Program-made: the position numbers and the translations under genes
Assembly: GCA_964565925.1 (NCBI GenBank)
Contig: CAZMGV010000013.1
Location: 73,636 to 137,635 of the forward strand
Reading direction: 5' to 3'
Source: CAZMGV01 sp964565925
GTDB lineage: Bacteria; JAGRBM01; JAHCIT01
Length of the DNA stretch: 64,000 nt
Part shown: in pieces, positions 12,147 through 22,200 of the stretch
How the letters are laid out: each line of letters opens with the position of its first letter
How positions within the stretch are numbered: position 1 is the stretch's first letter
The notes under the pieces: generated by a model
Seen by the model: only the letters and a program-made list of their open reading frames with translations
The model's database searches: none
What the model was told of the DNA's origin: nothing

Positions 12147-13013
12147 TCAGACCTGCTTGGGTTCGATCTTGGCGGCCACGACCGGCGGCTCGGCTTCCAC
12201 GGTCTTGACCGAGGTGTTGTCGCCCGGGCGGGATTCCAGTTCCCTGAAGATCCACTGCATACGGTCGATCCAGGAGATGGTCGTGAAGATCGCCATGACG
12301 ATGATGACGAGAATGAGCAGGTAGTGGACGTCCGTGCGCCAGCCGAACATCGGGGCGATGAACTCCTTGAACATCGGGTCGAACAGCGACGCCGTCGAGA
12401 GATACATGATCCGCTCCGGGCGCTGCATCATGCCGATGTTGCACTCGACGCCCATGCCCTCGCCGCGGGCCTTCGTGTACGAAACCAGCAGGGAGCCCAT
12501 CATGGCGACGGCGGTGAGCCAGAACATCCAGTGGTCCATGAAGTAGCCCATGATACCGATGAGCACGACCGACTCGCCGACCCGGTCCATGACGCTGTCG
12601 TAGTAGGCGCCGGACTTCGTCTGCTGCCCGGTGGCGCGCGCCACGCGGCCGTCGAACATGTCGCAGGTGCCGCCGACGATGACGAGGTAGCCGGCCGTGC
12701 CGACATGCCCGAGATAGTAGGCCAGACCGGCCCCGATCGACAGCAGAACGCCGATGGTGGTGATCCAGTTCGGTGTCGCGTGGATACGGATCAGGAACTT
12801 TTCGACCGGCTCCGTCAGCCAGTACCAGAAGTCGCGCCAGAAGCTCGACAGCATGGCGCTTTCCACACGTTTGCCGGCGGAAGTACGGGCGGCTTTTGCC
12901 TCGCGGTTCAGCAAATACCGTTTTATCCCGTAGATGCAGCACATCAGGATAATGAATCCGTTGGCGGCCAGTAGTGGAATCAGGGAGAGGGCGGCTTCGC
13001 TCTTGAAGTTCAT
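12147..13013 (-). CDS. CDP-alcohol phosphatidyltransferase family protein
   Basis: A 288-residue membrane enzyme. The complete family signature D-x2-DG-x2-AR-x8-G-x3-D-x3-D is present: D118, D121-G122, A125-R126, G135, D139, D143. These residues bind the CDP-diacylglycerol (or similar) substrate and two metal ions, and the enzyme transfers a phosphoalcohol head group in the membrane. An N-terminal membrane segment (residues ~9-30), absent from minimal family members, precedes a cytosolic helical stretch. The acceptor alcohol cannot be predicted. It heads a short operon with the DUF962 gene. Confidence 0.92.
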   Translation of the reverse strand: MNFKSEAALSLIPLLAANGFIILMCCIYGIKRYLLNREAKAARTSAGKRVESAMLSSFWRDFWYWLTEPVEKFLIRIHATPNWITTIGVLLSIGAGLAYYLGHVGTAGYLVIVGGTCDMFDGRVARATGQQTKSGAYYDSVMDRVGESVVLIGIMGYFMDHWMFWLTAVAMMGSLLVSYTKARGEGMGVECNIGMMQRPERIMYLSTASLFDPMFKEFIAPMFGWRTDVHYLLILVIIVMAIFTTISWIDRMQWIFRELESRPGDNTSVKTVEAEPPVVAAKIEPKQV

Positions 13014-13238
13014 CTGCGGGGGGTGACCTCGACCCGGGAGGGGCCTATCGGGGGTTCGGGAACAACACCTGGGTATCCTGCCGGATTCCCCTCAAGCCCC
13101 CTGTGTCTCAGCTCACCCGATAGCCACGGAAGAACCGATAACGCGGTCACAATTTAGTGGTATTGAAACATGAGGTCAATGCAGAAGTTGGCCCTGGAAA
13201 ACCGGATGTAATTTCAATGAGTTAACTGTTTCCGGAGT

Positions 13239-13295
13239 GTTGCTGAACCTGCATGAAAATAGACATCGATGTCTACTTTGACACGTTTCAGCAAC
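13239..13295 (-). repeat. Nested inverted repeats after the stop of the secreted-protein gene
   Basis: GTTGCTGAA (13239-13247) and TTCAGCAAC (13287-13295) are perfect inverted copies. Between them lies AGACATCGATGTCT (13261-13274), a perfect 14-bp palindrome. The outer right arm abuts the stop codon at 13297 of the minus-strand gene. It could terminate or stabilise that transcript; no T-run follows. The rest of the gap up to 13013 has no gene. Confidence 0.5.
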
Positions 13296-13296
13296 T

Positions 13297-14733
13297 CTAT
13301 TTTTCGCCGTCCGTATGCACTTTGCCCGACACGGTCCGGGCGGAAATCTGAAGCGGGTTGTGCAGTGCCCGGTAGGCGATACTGGCGCCCCCTTCGGGAA
13401 ATGCCGGATAGGAGGCCATGTTGATTACGAAACGGTACCACTTGGCCTTGAGGTTTTCCCAGCCGGTGAACTCATACCCGACCTCGGGCGAGCCGCCGAC
13501 GGTCTCCTCCGGCGGGTCGGCCAGATTCGGGTCGTCTATGAAGCGGGCCCTCGGGGTCACGCTGAAGTCGGCGTCAAGATCGATCCAGGCGGTGAGATTG
13601 AGACCTTTGCCGCGGGCCAGAAACCAGTTCTCCCTGCCGAAGGAGATCGATTTTTCAGAGTCGAGCATCTGGCCGTCGATCAGCACGCCGCCGGGAACGG
13701 CTTCGGTATAGAGCGAAATGCCGTTCTGTCCCTTGCTGAAGTCCAGCGTCGCGATCATGTCCATGGAACTGGTAAACAGCGCGGCGGCCTTGGGTACTTT
13801 AAATCGTACATCGCCCAGCCACAGCCGGTCGTAATGGTAGTAGGTGGCGACCGCCTTGATGGTCAGGCCGGGGACCGGCGTCACCTCGGCATCCACCTCC
13901 CGGATCACCCGGACCGGTCCGGCGCGGACCGACTGCAGGTTCGAATGGTAGTCGCTTTCATCGATGGAGATCGTCATCAGGTTGCCGAGCGTCTTGGCCT
14001 TGAAGCGCGCTTTCTGGTGGTCGAGGATGTCGGTGTTCTTCATCCCCTCGATGTCGCGGAACATGAGCCGGTCGAGCAGGATCGGCTGGTTCCGGAAATA
14101 TCCGAAACCGAACGCCGGCGTGTCGGTGAAATCGGTTTCGCGGTCGTACTTCACATAGGTTTGCGGGAGCGCCATGCCCCGGTCGGACGCCAGGAAATAC
14201 ACATAGGCGGGTCCGTTCAGGAAAAACGCATTCGCTGCGATTTCGACCAGCAGCCCGTTGGCACGGGCGAGCAGCTCCGGCGCGCACTGTGCGCCGGTAT
14301 CCCGCAGCATCAGCACGAGCTGATCGTTGTCGTCCAGCACGCCGGGGGTCTGGTCCTTTTTGAACGCGGCGGCACCCGGCGAGACCGCCCGGTCGTTCTC
14401 GTCGAACTCGTCCATCTGGAACAGGACCGGCTCGATCCGGTTCTCGCGGCAGCGGAAGGCCGACAGCCGGGTCGCGTTCTGCCCGATGAGATCCGGCGCC
14501 TGCGAGCCGTGGATCACGACCGGAGCGACCGATGTCACCGTCGGATATTTCGTATCGGGGCCGGTTGCAGCGGCCGTCACGGGAATGCACAAGGCGGTGG
14601 CTGCAAGGACGACCCCACGGAACGCCGTCACGGACTGTGAAGCAAGTGATAAGAGCCGTCTCACCGCCTCATTATACGTCCTGGCGGCACTTCGTGAACC
14701 GGAAATCTGCCGGGTGCCGGACAAATTCCGCAC
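13297..14733 (-). CDS. Secreted protein of unknown function
   Basis: I do not recognise the family. The frame codes for 478 residues with a clear export signal (hydrophobic core AFRGVVLAATALCIPVTAAA). A GTG at 14664 would give a compact signal peptide starting MRRLLSLASQS and may be the real start. The mature part is beta-rich and soluble, with motifs such as RENRIEPVLFQMDEFDEND, DDNDQLVLMLRDTG and GPVRVIREVD. These suggest a periplasmic or outer-surface beta-sandwich protein, possibly carbohydrate-binding. It starts 32 bp after the dnaB stop on the same strand and ends at a nested palindrome. Confidence 0.7.
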   Translation of the reverse strand: MRNLSGTRQISGSRSAARTYNEAVRRLLSLASQSVTAFRGVVLAATALCIPVTAAATGPDTKYPTVTSVAPVVIHGSQAPDLIGQNATRLSAFRCRENRIEPVLFQMDEFDENDRAVSPGAAAFKKDQTPGVLDDNDQLVLMLRDTGAQCAPELLARANGLLVEIAANAFFLNGPAYVYFLASDRGMALPQTYVKYDRETDFTDTPAFGFGYFRNQPILLDRLMFRDIEGMKNTDILDHQKARFKAKTLGNLMTISIDESDYHSNLQSVRAGPVRVIREVDAEVTPVPGLTIKAVATYYHYDRLWLGDVRFKVPKAAALFTSSMDMIATLDFSKGQNGISLYTEAVPGGVLIDGQMLDSEKSISFGRENWFLARGKGLNLTAWIDLDADFSVTPRARFIDDPNLADPPEETVGGSPEVGYEFTGWENLKAKWYRFVINMASYPAFPEGGASIAYRALHNPLQISARTVSGKVHTDGEK

Positions 14734-14764
14734 CGTGCCGGTTCAATGCGGGCGGATACGGATT

Positions 14765-16255
14765 TCAGTCTTCTTCCGGCGGTGCGTCGTCGTATTCGCC
14801 CTTGGCGCGGTTGGTGAACTTCGTGATCTCCTTGAGATACGTCAGCTTCACTTCGCCGGTGGGGCCGTGGCGGTTCTTGGCCACGATGATCTGGGCGAGC
14901 CCCAGCCACTTCTTGTCCTTGGCCACTTCGTAGGGGACGAACATTTCCGGACGGTGAATCAGCAGCACCAGGTCGGCGTCCTGCTCGATGGCGCCCGATT
15001 CACGCAGGTCCGAGAGCTGGGGCTTCAGGTCGTTCCGTTCGGTCGACTTGCGGTTGAGCTGCGAGAGCGCCACGACCGGCCACTGGAGCTCCTTGGCGAG
15101 CATCTTCAGGTCGCGGGAGATCTGGCCGACGATATCGTTCCGGTTGGCGTTACGTGAACTGCCCGGCGGACCGTCCATGAGCTGGAGATAGTCGATCACC
15201 ACCATGCCGATCGGATCGTACTTGCCGGTGCGTTCCAGTTCCCGTTTGATGCGGCGGGCGCGGGCGCGGATGTCGAGCGTCGAAACACGCCCGCTATCGT
15301 CCACGTAGAGCGGCGACTTCGAGATGACGTTGGCGCTGTTCACAAGCCGTGCGCGCTCCGAATCGGTGAGGCCGCCGCGCCGGACGATATTCTTCGTCGA
15401 CATGCCGGTGTCGGAGGAGAACATGCGGAGCATGAGTTCGTTGGAACTCATTTCGAGCGAGAACACGATGATAGGATGCGGCTTTCGTTCCTCGTAACCC
15501 GGCTTGTCGGGGTCGAGCCCTATCGCTGACGCGTGGGCCGCGATGTTCATCACGATCGAGGTTTTTCCGGAGCCCGGACGTCCGGCAACGACGACGAACG
15601 CGCCCGGCTGGAAAGCCGTGACCATCTCGTCAAGGTCGGTGTAGCCCGTCGGCACCCCGAGCGAGCCCTCGTGCTCCCACCGCTTGACGAGATCGTTGAA
15701 CAGGACCGGGACGATCGCCTCGGCGTGGGGGACGTTTTCCTTGTTCCGCTTCTGGCGGATTTCGAGGATCGTCTCTTCCGCCTCGTCCAGAAGGGCACCG
15801 GCGTCGGTATCGGGCTGGTAGGCCTTCTCGCGCAGATCGCCGCTCACCCCCGCCACGGCCCGCTTGACGGAATTGTCGCGGATCAGGTTCGCGTGGTACC
15901 GGATATCCACGACCGTCACGGCGCGTTCAAGCAGCGACTGAAGCTGCAGACGCCCGCCCACCTGCTGTAGAACGCCCTGGTTCTCGAGCTTGGTGGCCAG
16001 CGACACGAGATCGACTGGCGACAGTTCGCGGGTCAGTTCCCGCATCGCCTCGAATATGCGCTGGTTGAAGGCGGAGTAGAAGTCCGCAGGCTCCAGGAAA
16101 TCGACCTGGTCCATGGCGGAATTGTCGAGCAGGACGGCACCCAGCACGGCCTCTTCGGCTTCAACGTTGGCCGGCGCCTGCATCGGCAGATCGCCGCCTT
16201 CGCCCCTGCGCGCGCGGTTCGAGATGAGCTTCAGTTCGTCCACGGTATTCCCCAC
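14765..16255 (-). CDS. dnaB: Replicative DNA helicase DnaB
   Basis: A 496-residue hexameric helicase that unwinds DNA ahead of the replication fork. The N-terminal domain starts with NVEAEEAVLGAVLLDNSAMD. The RecA-like C-terminal domain has Walker A GRPGSGKTS (about residues 222-230), the EMSSNELMLRM segment, a VVIDYLQLMDG Walker B, and the SQLNRKSTERNDLKPQLSDL DNA-binding loop region. The start is a GTG at 16255. There is no sign of an intein. A DnaA-box-like 9-mer (TGGGGATAA, 16312-16320) lies upstream but is isolated. Confidence 0.97.
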   Translation of the reverse strand: MGNTVDELKLISNRARRGEGGDLPMQAPANVEAEEAVLGAVLLDNSAMDQVDFLEPADFYSAFNQRIFEAMRELTRELSPVDLVSLATKLENQGVLQQVGGRLQLQSLLERAVTVVDIRYHANLIRDNSVKRAVAGVSGDLREKAYQPDTDAGALLDEAEETILEIRQKRNKENVPHAEAIVPVLFNDLVKRWEHEGSLGVPTGYTDLDEMVTAFQPGAFVVVAGRPGSGKTSIVMNIAAHASAIGLDPDKPGYEERKPHPIIVFSLEMSSNELMLRMFSSDTGMSTKNIVRRGGLTDSERARLVNSANVISKSPLYVDDSGRVSTLDIRARARRIKRELERTGKYDPIGMVVIDYLQLMDGPPGSSRNANRNDIVGQISRDLKMLAKELQWPVVALSQLNRKSTERNDLKPQLSDLRESGAIEQDADLVLLIHRPEMFVPYEVAKDKKWLGLAQIIVAKNRHGPTGEVKLTYLKEITKFTNRAKGEYDDAPPEED

Positions 16256-16545
16256 CCGGATTCGAGTGGCGCGACTCTATCGCCACCGGTCTGATCGGGT
16301 TGCAGATAGGCTGGGGATAACCTGTCCAGAAATAATTTTTTCTGTGAAATCATCCGCGCCTCTGTTCGTGTCTGAAGTGGGCCCTCACCACCCGCGCTCA
16401 CCTGATATGAGTATAAATGGGGCGCGTGTCATGGAGTGTCACACACCTGAAGACCGCACTGGGTGCAGGGAATAAGGCCGTCGAAGGTGCATTCTGTGAG
16501 AGGCTAGCGGCGGATAATTGGAAGGATCGCCGTAGATTGATCGGT
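16256..16545. other. Intergenic region upstream of dnaB
   Basis: No gene is visible. The region holds an AT-rich patch (AATAATTTTTTC, near 16332) that may be part of the dnaB promoter on the minus strand, and one DnaA-box-like 9-mer. It runs into the palindromic repeat unit on its right. Confidence 0.4.
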
Positions 16546-16651
16546 GCCCGGGGGAGGGGTTCCCGAACCCTGCCCCTTATTGCCTGAGTTGCATCGAGTC
16601 AGTCCTGCTGACGCAGGTTCGGGGTACGGGTTCGGGAACCCTTCCCCCGGC
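16546..16651 (+). repeat. Palindromic intergenic repeat, copy 1
   Basis: Two terminal arms of about 26-31 bp are nearly perfect inverted copies (left 16551-16576, right 16621-16647), with GGGTTCCCGAACCC and GGGTTCGGGAACCC as their cores. They enclose a 44-bp centre (16577-16620). The same element occurs inverted at 26801-26910, and the 44-bp centres differ at only three positions. It lies just after the 3' end of the HpnE-like gene. No coding capacity is visible. It may be a small non-autonomous mobile element or a structured 3'-end RNA element. Confidence 0.8.
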
Positions 16652-16687
16652 CGACCTCACCTGCACAAGTTCCAGTTCGATAATAAA

Positions 16688-18073
16688 CTACGCGTCCAGG
16701 AACCGGTTCACTTCCTTGACCGCCTTTACGGCACTCACGACGGCCGATTCCATCGTCGAGGGGAGCTGTGTGTCGGTCCAGTCGCCGGCGAGGAACAGGT
16801 TCTTGACCGGCGTCCGCTGCTTGCAGCGCAGGTCCTTGAACCCCGGCACGCCCGAAAAGGTCGCCGTGGGCTCCCGGACGACGCTCGAATGGAGCAGCTT
16901 GAAGTTGCGGCTCTCGGGGTAGTGCTCGTGCATCTCCTCCAGGGCCGTCTCCATGATCTGGGAGTTTTTGCGGTCCATCATGTCCCAGGAGGCGCTGACG
17001 ATCAGCGTATAGAAGTAACGCCCCGGGCCGCTCTCTTTGCCGTGCATGGCGGTGCGGTCGAACACCCACTCGATCGGGCTCTCGAGAATTCCTTCATACG
17101 AGTTCGTCATGTGGAGCCGCTGGTCGTACCAGAGGTTGATTCCGACAATCGGGGCTTCCTCGATCCGGGTGACCTTGGCGAAGAACGGGTCCTCTTTCAG
17201 CACCGTGTCTTTCACCAGTTTGGACATCCCCTGCGGCGCGAGCGCCAGCACGTAGGCGTCGGCTTTGAGTTCCTTGCCGCTCTTCAGCTTGATTCCATTA
17301 ATCGCCCGGCTTTCCATCGACAGCTCTATGTCCGCCACACCGTCGCCGGTGATGATCGTGCCGCCGTGCTTTTCCAGGTATTTTGCCGCGGGGCTCACAT
17401 ACAGTTCGTCCAGCGACACGGTCGGATAGCCGAGCGAGGCCGGGCGGTCCTTGCGGGCGATGAAACCCCACCGGAGCAGTTGCGCCAGCAGGTAGGCGCT
17501 CACGCGCCAGGGCTTCTCGTTGAGCGTCGAGATCGTAAAGGTGTCCCAGAACGCCCGGCGCATCCCCTTGGTGAATCCCATCTCGTCGAACCACTCCTCC
17601 GCCGTCAGCGTGTCCAGACGCGCGGGGATCTCTTTTGCGCGGACCACGGCGCCCAGTTTGGGCAGCGACCGCAGGATGGCGACCTTGTCCTTCAGGGTCA
17701 GGCTTTTGAGGCCGAGCATGGCGATCATCCCGCCCAGCGGTTCCAGCGGGCCGGGGAGCTTGGGTCCCTTGAGCCAGTGGTCGCCGAAACTCGAATCCTT
17801 GAAGAACGTGGCCAGCTGGTCCGGGAAATAGAGCTTGTTCTCGGTGCCGATCAGGCGCAGGTATTCGAAAGTCGCGTGATAGGTGGTGGTGAGCACATGC
17901 TGGCCGTTGTCGACCATATCGCCTGTCGTCTTGTCCTTGAACGAATAGGTGCGCCCGCCCAGAAACGGCTTCGCCTCGACGAGCGTGACCTCGCGGCCCT
18001 GGTTCGCCAGATGCACCGCCGCGGCCAGACCCGCGAGCCCCGATCCCGCCACCACTACCTTGTGCTTGTCCAT
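16688..18073 (-). CDS. hpnE: FAD-dependent desaturase/dehydroxylase, HpnE-like
   Basis: A 461-residue flavoprotein of the amine-oxidase/carotenoid-desaturase superfamily. The FAD fold is VVVAGSGLAGLAAAVHLA, followed by the GGRTYSF arginine loop and a C-terminal LFLAGDWTDTQLPSTMESAVVSA segment that binds FAD. The motif DNGQHVLTTTYHATFEYLRLIG is close to hydroxysqualene dehydroxylase (HpnE), which makes squalene for hopanoids; zeta-carotene desaturase is the main alternative. The usual partners hpnC/hpnD and any squalene-hopene cyclase are not in the window. It starts divergently from the TIGR02147 gene. Confidence 0.75.
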   Translation of the reverse strand: MDKHKVVVAGSGLAGLAAAVHLANQGREVTLVEAKPFLGGRTYSFKDKTTGDMVDNGQHVLTTTYHATFEYLRLIGTENKLYFPDQLATFFKDSSFGDHWLKGPKLPGPLEPLGGMIAMLGLKSLTLKDKVAILRSLPKLGAVVRAKEIPARLDTLTAEEWFDEMGFTKGMRRAFWDTFTISTLNEKPWRVSAYLLAQLLRWGFIARKDRPASLGYPTVSLDELYVSPAAKYLEKHGGTIITGDGVADIELSMESRAINGIKLKSGKELKADAYVLALAPQGMSKLVKDTVLKEDPFFAKVTRIEEAPIVGINLWYDQRLHMTNSYEGILESPIEWVFDRTAMHGKESGPGRYFYTLIVSASWDMMDRKNSQIMETALEEMHEHYPESRNFKLLHSSVVREPTATFSGVPGFKDLRCKQRTPVKNLFLAGDWTDTQLPSTMESAVVSAVKAVKEVNRFLDA

Positions 18074-18105
18074 TGAGTGAGTCCCTCCCGGATCGCCCTG
18101 TCGTC

Positions 18106-18141
18106 AGCCGCTGACAGACACTGACACCGGCGTCAGCGGCT
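18106..18141. promoter_or_regulatory. Inverted repeat in the divergent region hpnE / TIGR02147 gene
   Basis: AGCCGCTGAC (18106-18115) and GTCAGCGGCT (18132-18141) are perfect 10-bp inverted copies 16 bp apart. A third CTGACA half (18121-18126) lies between them. The site is 33 bp upstream of the hpnE-like start and could be an operator or a leader hairpin. Confidence 0.4.
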
Positions 18142-18321
18142 AATGCTGCAGTCTCCAGACTGGCTTTGCAACCATTGGAACCCCGGAACCCGCTGCGCGG
18201 GTAACCCTCAAGAATCATTGGCGGATTCAGAGTGAAATCCTTTTGAATGTTCGCATTTGACGAACAGTTTTATAAATAAGTGACTGAAATAACAGGATAA
18301 ATTTGATATATATAAGGCGCA

Positions 18322-19251
18322 ATGTCTGAAAAAGAGCGAACACTTGAACGGCCCAGCCCCGATGAGTTCGGTCACTACCGTGACTACCTCCGGGCGATGG
18401 TCGACTACCTGAAAAAGGAGAAGCGCGCTTTTTCGTCCCGCAGTTTCGCCCGCCGTGCGGGATATTCGTCCGCCGGGTTCCTGCACGACGTGATCGACGG
18501 GCGCCGGGGGCTGGCGACGGGAGCGATTGAAAAATTCGCGCACGGTCTGGGTCTGAGCGCCCGGGAAACGGAAGCATTCGAATCGCTCGTCCTGATGAAC
18601 CAGGCGACGACCGACGACCAGCGCAACCGTCATTACGAACGGCTCCGCCGCAACGGCCATTCAAAGAACCCCCACGTCCAGTTCACCTCCGACCAGTACG
18701 ATGTGCTGAGTCTCTGGTACGCCTTCCCGATCCGCGAGATGGTCATGCTGCCGGATTTCCAGGAAGACCCGGACTGGATCGCCGGGCGGTTGTTCCCGCC
18801 GGTCAGGCCGTCGGAGGCCAAGAAGGCACTCGAACTGCTTGAGCGGACCGGATTCGTGGTGCGGGATGAGGGCGGCCGCCTCAAGACGGCGGACCCGAAG
18901 GTGAGCACGCCGGCGCAGCTGACCGATCCGGCCCACGCGCTGGCCGCCCGTAACTTCCACCGGGGAACCCTTGAACATGCATCGAAGAGTCTCGAAGCCC
19001 TCCCGGCCGATCAGCGGAACGCGGTTTCACTGACCGTACGGCTGACCCATGCCCAGTACGAGGAGTTGTGCAGACGGAACATGGAATACCTGAGAGAAAT
19101 CCTCGATCAGACCGAACACGAAACGTCCGCAGACGCCGCTACGCCGGAAGTTTTCATGCTGGGGATGCAACTGGTTCCCGTGACGCGCAAGGCCCCGGAG
19201 CCAAAGCCGGTTGGGCTGAAGCCAGTCGCACCGAAGGAGGACAAGCCATGA
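18322..19251 (+). CDS. TIGR02147/DUF4423-family regulatory protein
   Basis: A 309-residue protein with the N-terminal family features FGHYRDYLRAMVDYLKKEKR, FSSRSFARRAGYSSAGFLHDVI and GRRGL. These form a helix-turn-helix-like region known from TIGR02147 proteins of Fibrobacteres, Bdellovibrio and Myxococcus relatives. The DUF4423 region follows (LSLWYAFPIREMVML). The role is taken to be transcriptional control, but targets are unknown for the family. The stop overlaps the start of the lipoprotein gene (ATGA), so the two are translationally coupled and probably act together. The Pro/Lys-rich C-terminus is disordered. Confidence 0.85.
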   Translation: MSEKERTLERPSPDEFGHYRDYLRAMVDYLKKEKRAFSSRSFARRAGYSSAGFLHDVIDGRRGLATGAIEKFAHGLGLSARETEAFESLVLMNQATTDDQRNRHYERLRRNGHSKNPHVQFTSDQYDVLSLWYAFPIREMVMLPDFQEDPDWIAGRLFPPVRPSEAKKALELLERTGFVVRDEGGRLKTADPKVSTPAQLTDPAHALAARNFHRGTLEHASKSLEALPADQRNAVSLTVRLTHAQYEELCRRNMEYLREILDQTEHETSADAATPEVFMLGMQLVPVTRKAPEPKPVGLKPVAPKEDKP

Positions 19252-22200
19252 GAAAAATGCTTATCGCTGTTCTGTTTGCCCTTGTTACGGCGTCCGCCTG
19301 CAACCAGCCCAACGGCGGTATCGTGGGCAACGGCCTCAAGCCGGTGCCGACATCTGTGGAAGTCCGTGTGGTGAACGCAGCGACGGGGCGTCCCTTCGGG
19401 CTGGACGAGGTCCGGCCGGTGACCGTGACGGTTATTCCCGATGAAGGGATTCCCGTGACGGATCTGAACGGGACGGCGCAGACCGTGTTCCAGACCACGA
19501 CCGGATCGGCGCTGTTTACCTTCGGAAACGGGACCGCTCCCAGCGCCGACGCGCCGGTCGCGCTCACAATTACGGCCGAGGGACCGAACCTGATTTCGAG
19601 CGGTACGACCGCGCACATAGATTCGACCGGCAACCACGTCGTTGTGATCCGCATGGTCACGTTCGAAAACCCGCCCGAGGGTGTGATGATCGCGCAACTC
19701 GACGCCGGTGACGCCGATGTGGACGGCACCTTGAGCGACGGCCTTGGCCTGAATACGCCCCCCGACGAAGGCGCCGGTGCCTCGCTGGTCATACCTCCGG
19801 GTGCCGTGCTCACCGACCGCGATGGAATTCCGCTCGCGGGCCATCTCACAGCCTATCTCGCCTATTTCAACAACACCCGGCCCGGATCGCTGCGGGCATT
19901 CCCGGGAGGACTGGGTGTTGAAATTGCGAAAGACGAACTGGGTGCCCCTCAACTGGACGCGGCCTTCATCAGCGGCGGATTCCTGGCAGTCGAGATACAG
20001 GACGAAACCGGCCGCCGGGTGAAGGAGTTCAGCGAGCCGGTGACCCTGTCTATCCAGGTCCCCGGATCGACAAAGAATCCTGAAACCGGAGACCCGGTGA
20101 AAAACGGCGATACGATTCCGGTCTGGAGTTACGACGTGGTGACCGGCGTCTGGACCTTCGAGGCGGGCGGCGTAATCGCCGGACCTGACAGTCATGGAAA
20201 CTATGAGGTCGACTTCCAGGCGACCCACTTCTCATACTGGAACCTGGACTGGAAGCTGGACGTGTGCGGGCCTTTGGGGCCGCCGGCTGTGCCCCTGGCT
20301 ATCAATCTCGCGCGCAGTGCCCGCACCGCCGGTTTGCCCTTGTCGGCGTCAGTGACCCTTCCGGTCCAATCCGGAGGATATATCTGGAAGAGTCCATATC
20401 TCCTCACAGATAACCAGATCCTGATGTACAGGGTCCCTCGTGGCGTACCCATACATTTCCTGTTTAAATACGGGGACGTCACTGCGGGGGAATATTCGAC
20501 GACCCTTGACGACTCGTGCTCACCCCTCACGATTCCGATCGACGTGCCCCCGAAGGAATTCGAAAATGTGCCCATCTCGGTCCAGGGCAAGTGCGTCGAA
20601 GACGGAACTGCGTTCAAACTTCCCGAGTTCTCCTATGAACTATGGCCGGCAACGGGGGACGACCCGTTGCGGGGTTCACTGGTCAACGGTACCGGCACTA
20701 TTCCGAAGGTTACGCCCGGTACCTATGACATCGTCTACCGGCCGCTCTGTTCCGGCGGCGAAGACGATGGCGAGGAGGGAGATGACGACGACGGCGGGCT
20801 GGGTCCGCTGACCCTTCGGGGGACCATGATCAGCTCCAGCAATCCCATTCAGGCGGACTACCTGTTCGAGTGCAAGAAGGGACGTCCCGCGAATGTGCAG
20901 ATCAAGTCGTTCAAGGCCGCCCCGGCGGTGGTCGCTCCCGGCGGACAGACGGTGCTGACCTGGGAAAGCGCCTATGCCTCAAGCTGCAGTATTGACGGCA
21001 CCGAGGTGGCGGTCTCCGGCAACCGGACGGACATCATATTCGCCGCGCACAGTTATGTCCTGTCGTGCAAGGGCCAGCAGGGTGTGAATGTATCGGCGGT
21101 TGCGAAGGTAGAGGTCTACCCGCCGACACTGATCAATACGTTTACGACCGACAAGAGCGTGATCCTGTCGGGCCAGAAGGCGACGCTCGCCTGGACGACT
21201 ACCAACTCGACCGCGTGTTCGATCTCGGGTATCGGAACCGTCGACCGGAACGGCTCGAAACAGGTGTCCCCGGACAAGTCCCGGACGTTCATCCTGAGCT
21301 GTCAGGGCAAGGCTGGGCCGGTTTCGTCATCGGTATACATCCAGGTAGGTCACCTGCCGGTGGCGAACCCGGACGCACTGACTCTCGATGAAGATACCTC
21401 GGGAGTTATAAATGTTCTGTCTAACGACACGGACGCCGACCATAACCCGTTGTCCATCAACAGCTTTACCCAGCCTGCACACGGTGCGGTCGTGACCGAT
21501 TCGGGGGGGCTCCGTTATACCCCGAGCGCCAACTATAACGGCCCGGACTCCTTCACCTATGATGTGACCGATAACGTCGCGGGTGCGGTAACCGGTACAG
21601 TCTCTGTCACGGTCAGTCCGGTGAACGATCCGCCGGTAGCGGTTTCGGTCGGGACGGTATCCGCGGTCCTTAACCACCCGTCGGCGCCGATTGTCCTGAG
21701 CGGTGCCGATACCATTGACCAACAGACCGTATTTACCGTGAACGTGACGAGCGGTCCCGCGCATGGATTGCTGGACTTCCTGTCGGGCAGTTCTCCGTTG
21801 TCTGTGATCTATATGCCGGTGACTGACTATCTGGGCCCTGATTCCTTCTCGTTCACCGTGACGGATGCAGGGAACCTGACCTCGGCGCCGGTCACCGTAA
21901 ACCTGTCGGTGGTGGCTCCTGCACTTGCACAATTCGTTGTTCAGCCTGGGAGCCAGGAGCTTGCCGGTGCCACCTTTAATTTCTTCGTGATTGAGGTGAT
22001 CGACGGTGACGGCAATCGGGTCACGACAGACCAGACTTCGGTGATAACCATAGGTGTTGATAGTGGTCCGGGAGCACTCAAGGGGACGTTGTCCCAGACT
22101 GTCCGGGACGGTGTCGCTGTTTTCGAAGACGTCACAGCCACTGCGGCGGGAACCATCCGGATATCCGCTTCAGTCGGAGGGATGTTTGCTGATGTGTCAA

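Noticed and set aside
11718..12974. 418-codon plus-strand frame opposite DUF962 and the phosphatidyltransferase
   Set aside because: The minus strand holds the full CDP-alcohol phosphatidyltransferase signature and DUF962 motifs.
13052..13063. GGGTTCGGGAAC resembling an arm of the 106-bp repeat
   Set aside because: Only 12 bases match and neither the second arm nor the 44-bp centre is present.
16312..16320. DnaA-box-like TGGGGATAA upstream of dnaB
   Set aside because: A single imperfect box without other origin features (no AT-rich unwinding element with box cluster).
19068..19247. 60-codon N-terminal extension of the lipoprotein frame
   Set aside because: It overlaps the TIGR02147 gene; the internal ATG has AAGGAGG and begins a lipoprotein signal peptide.
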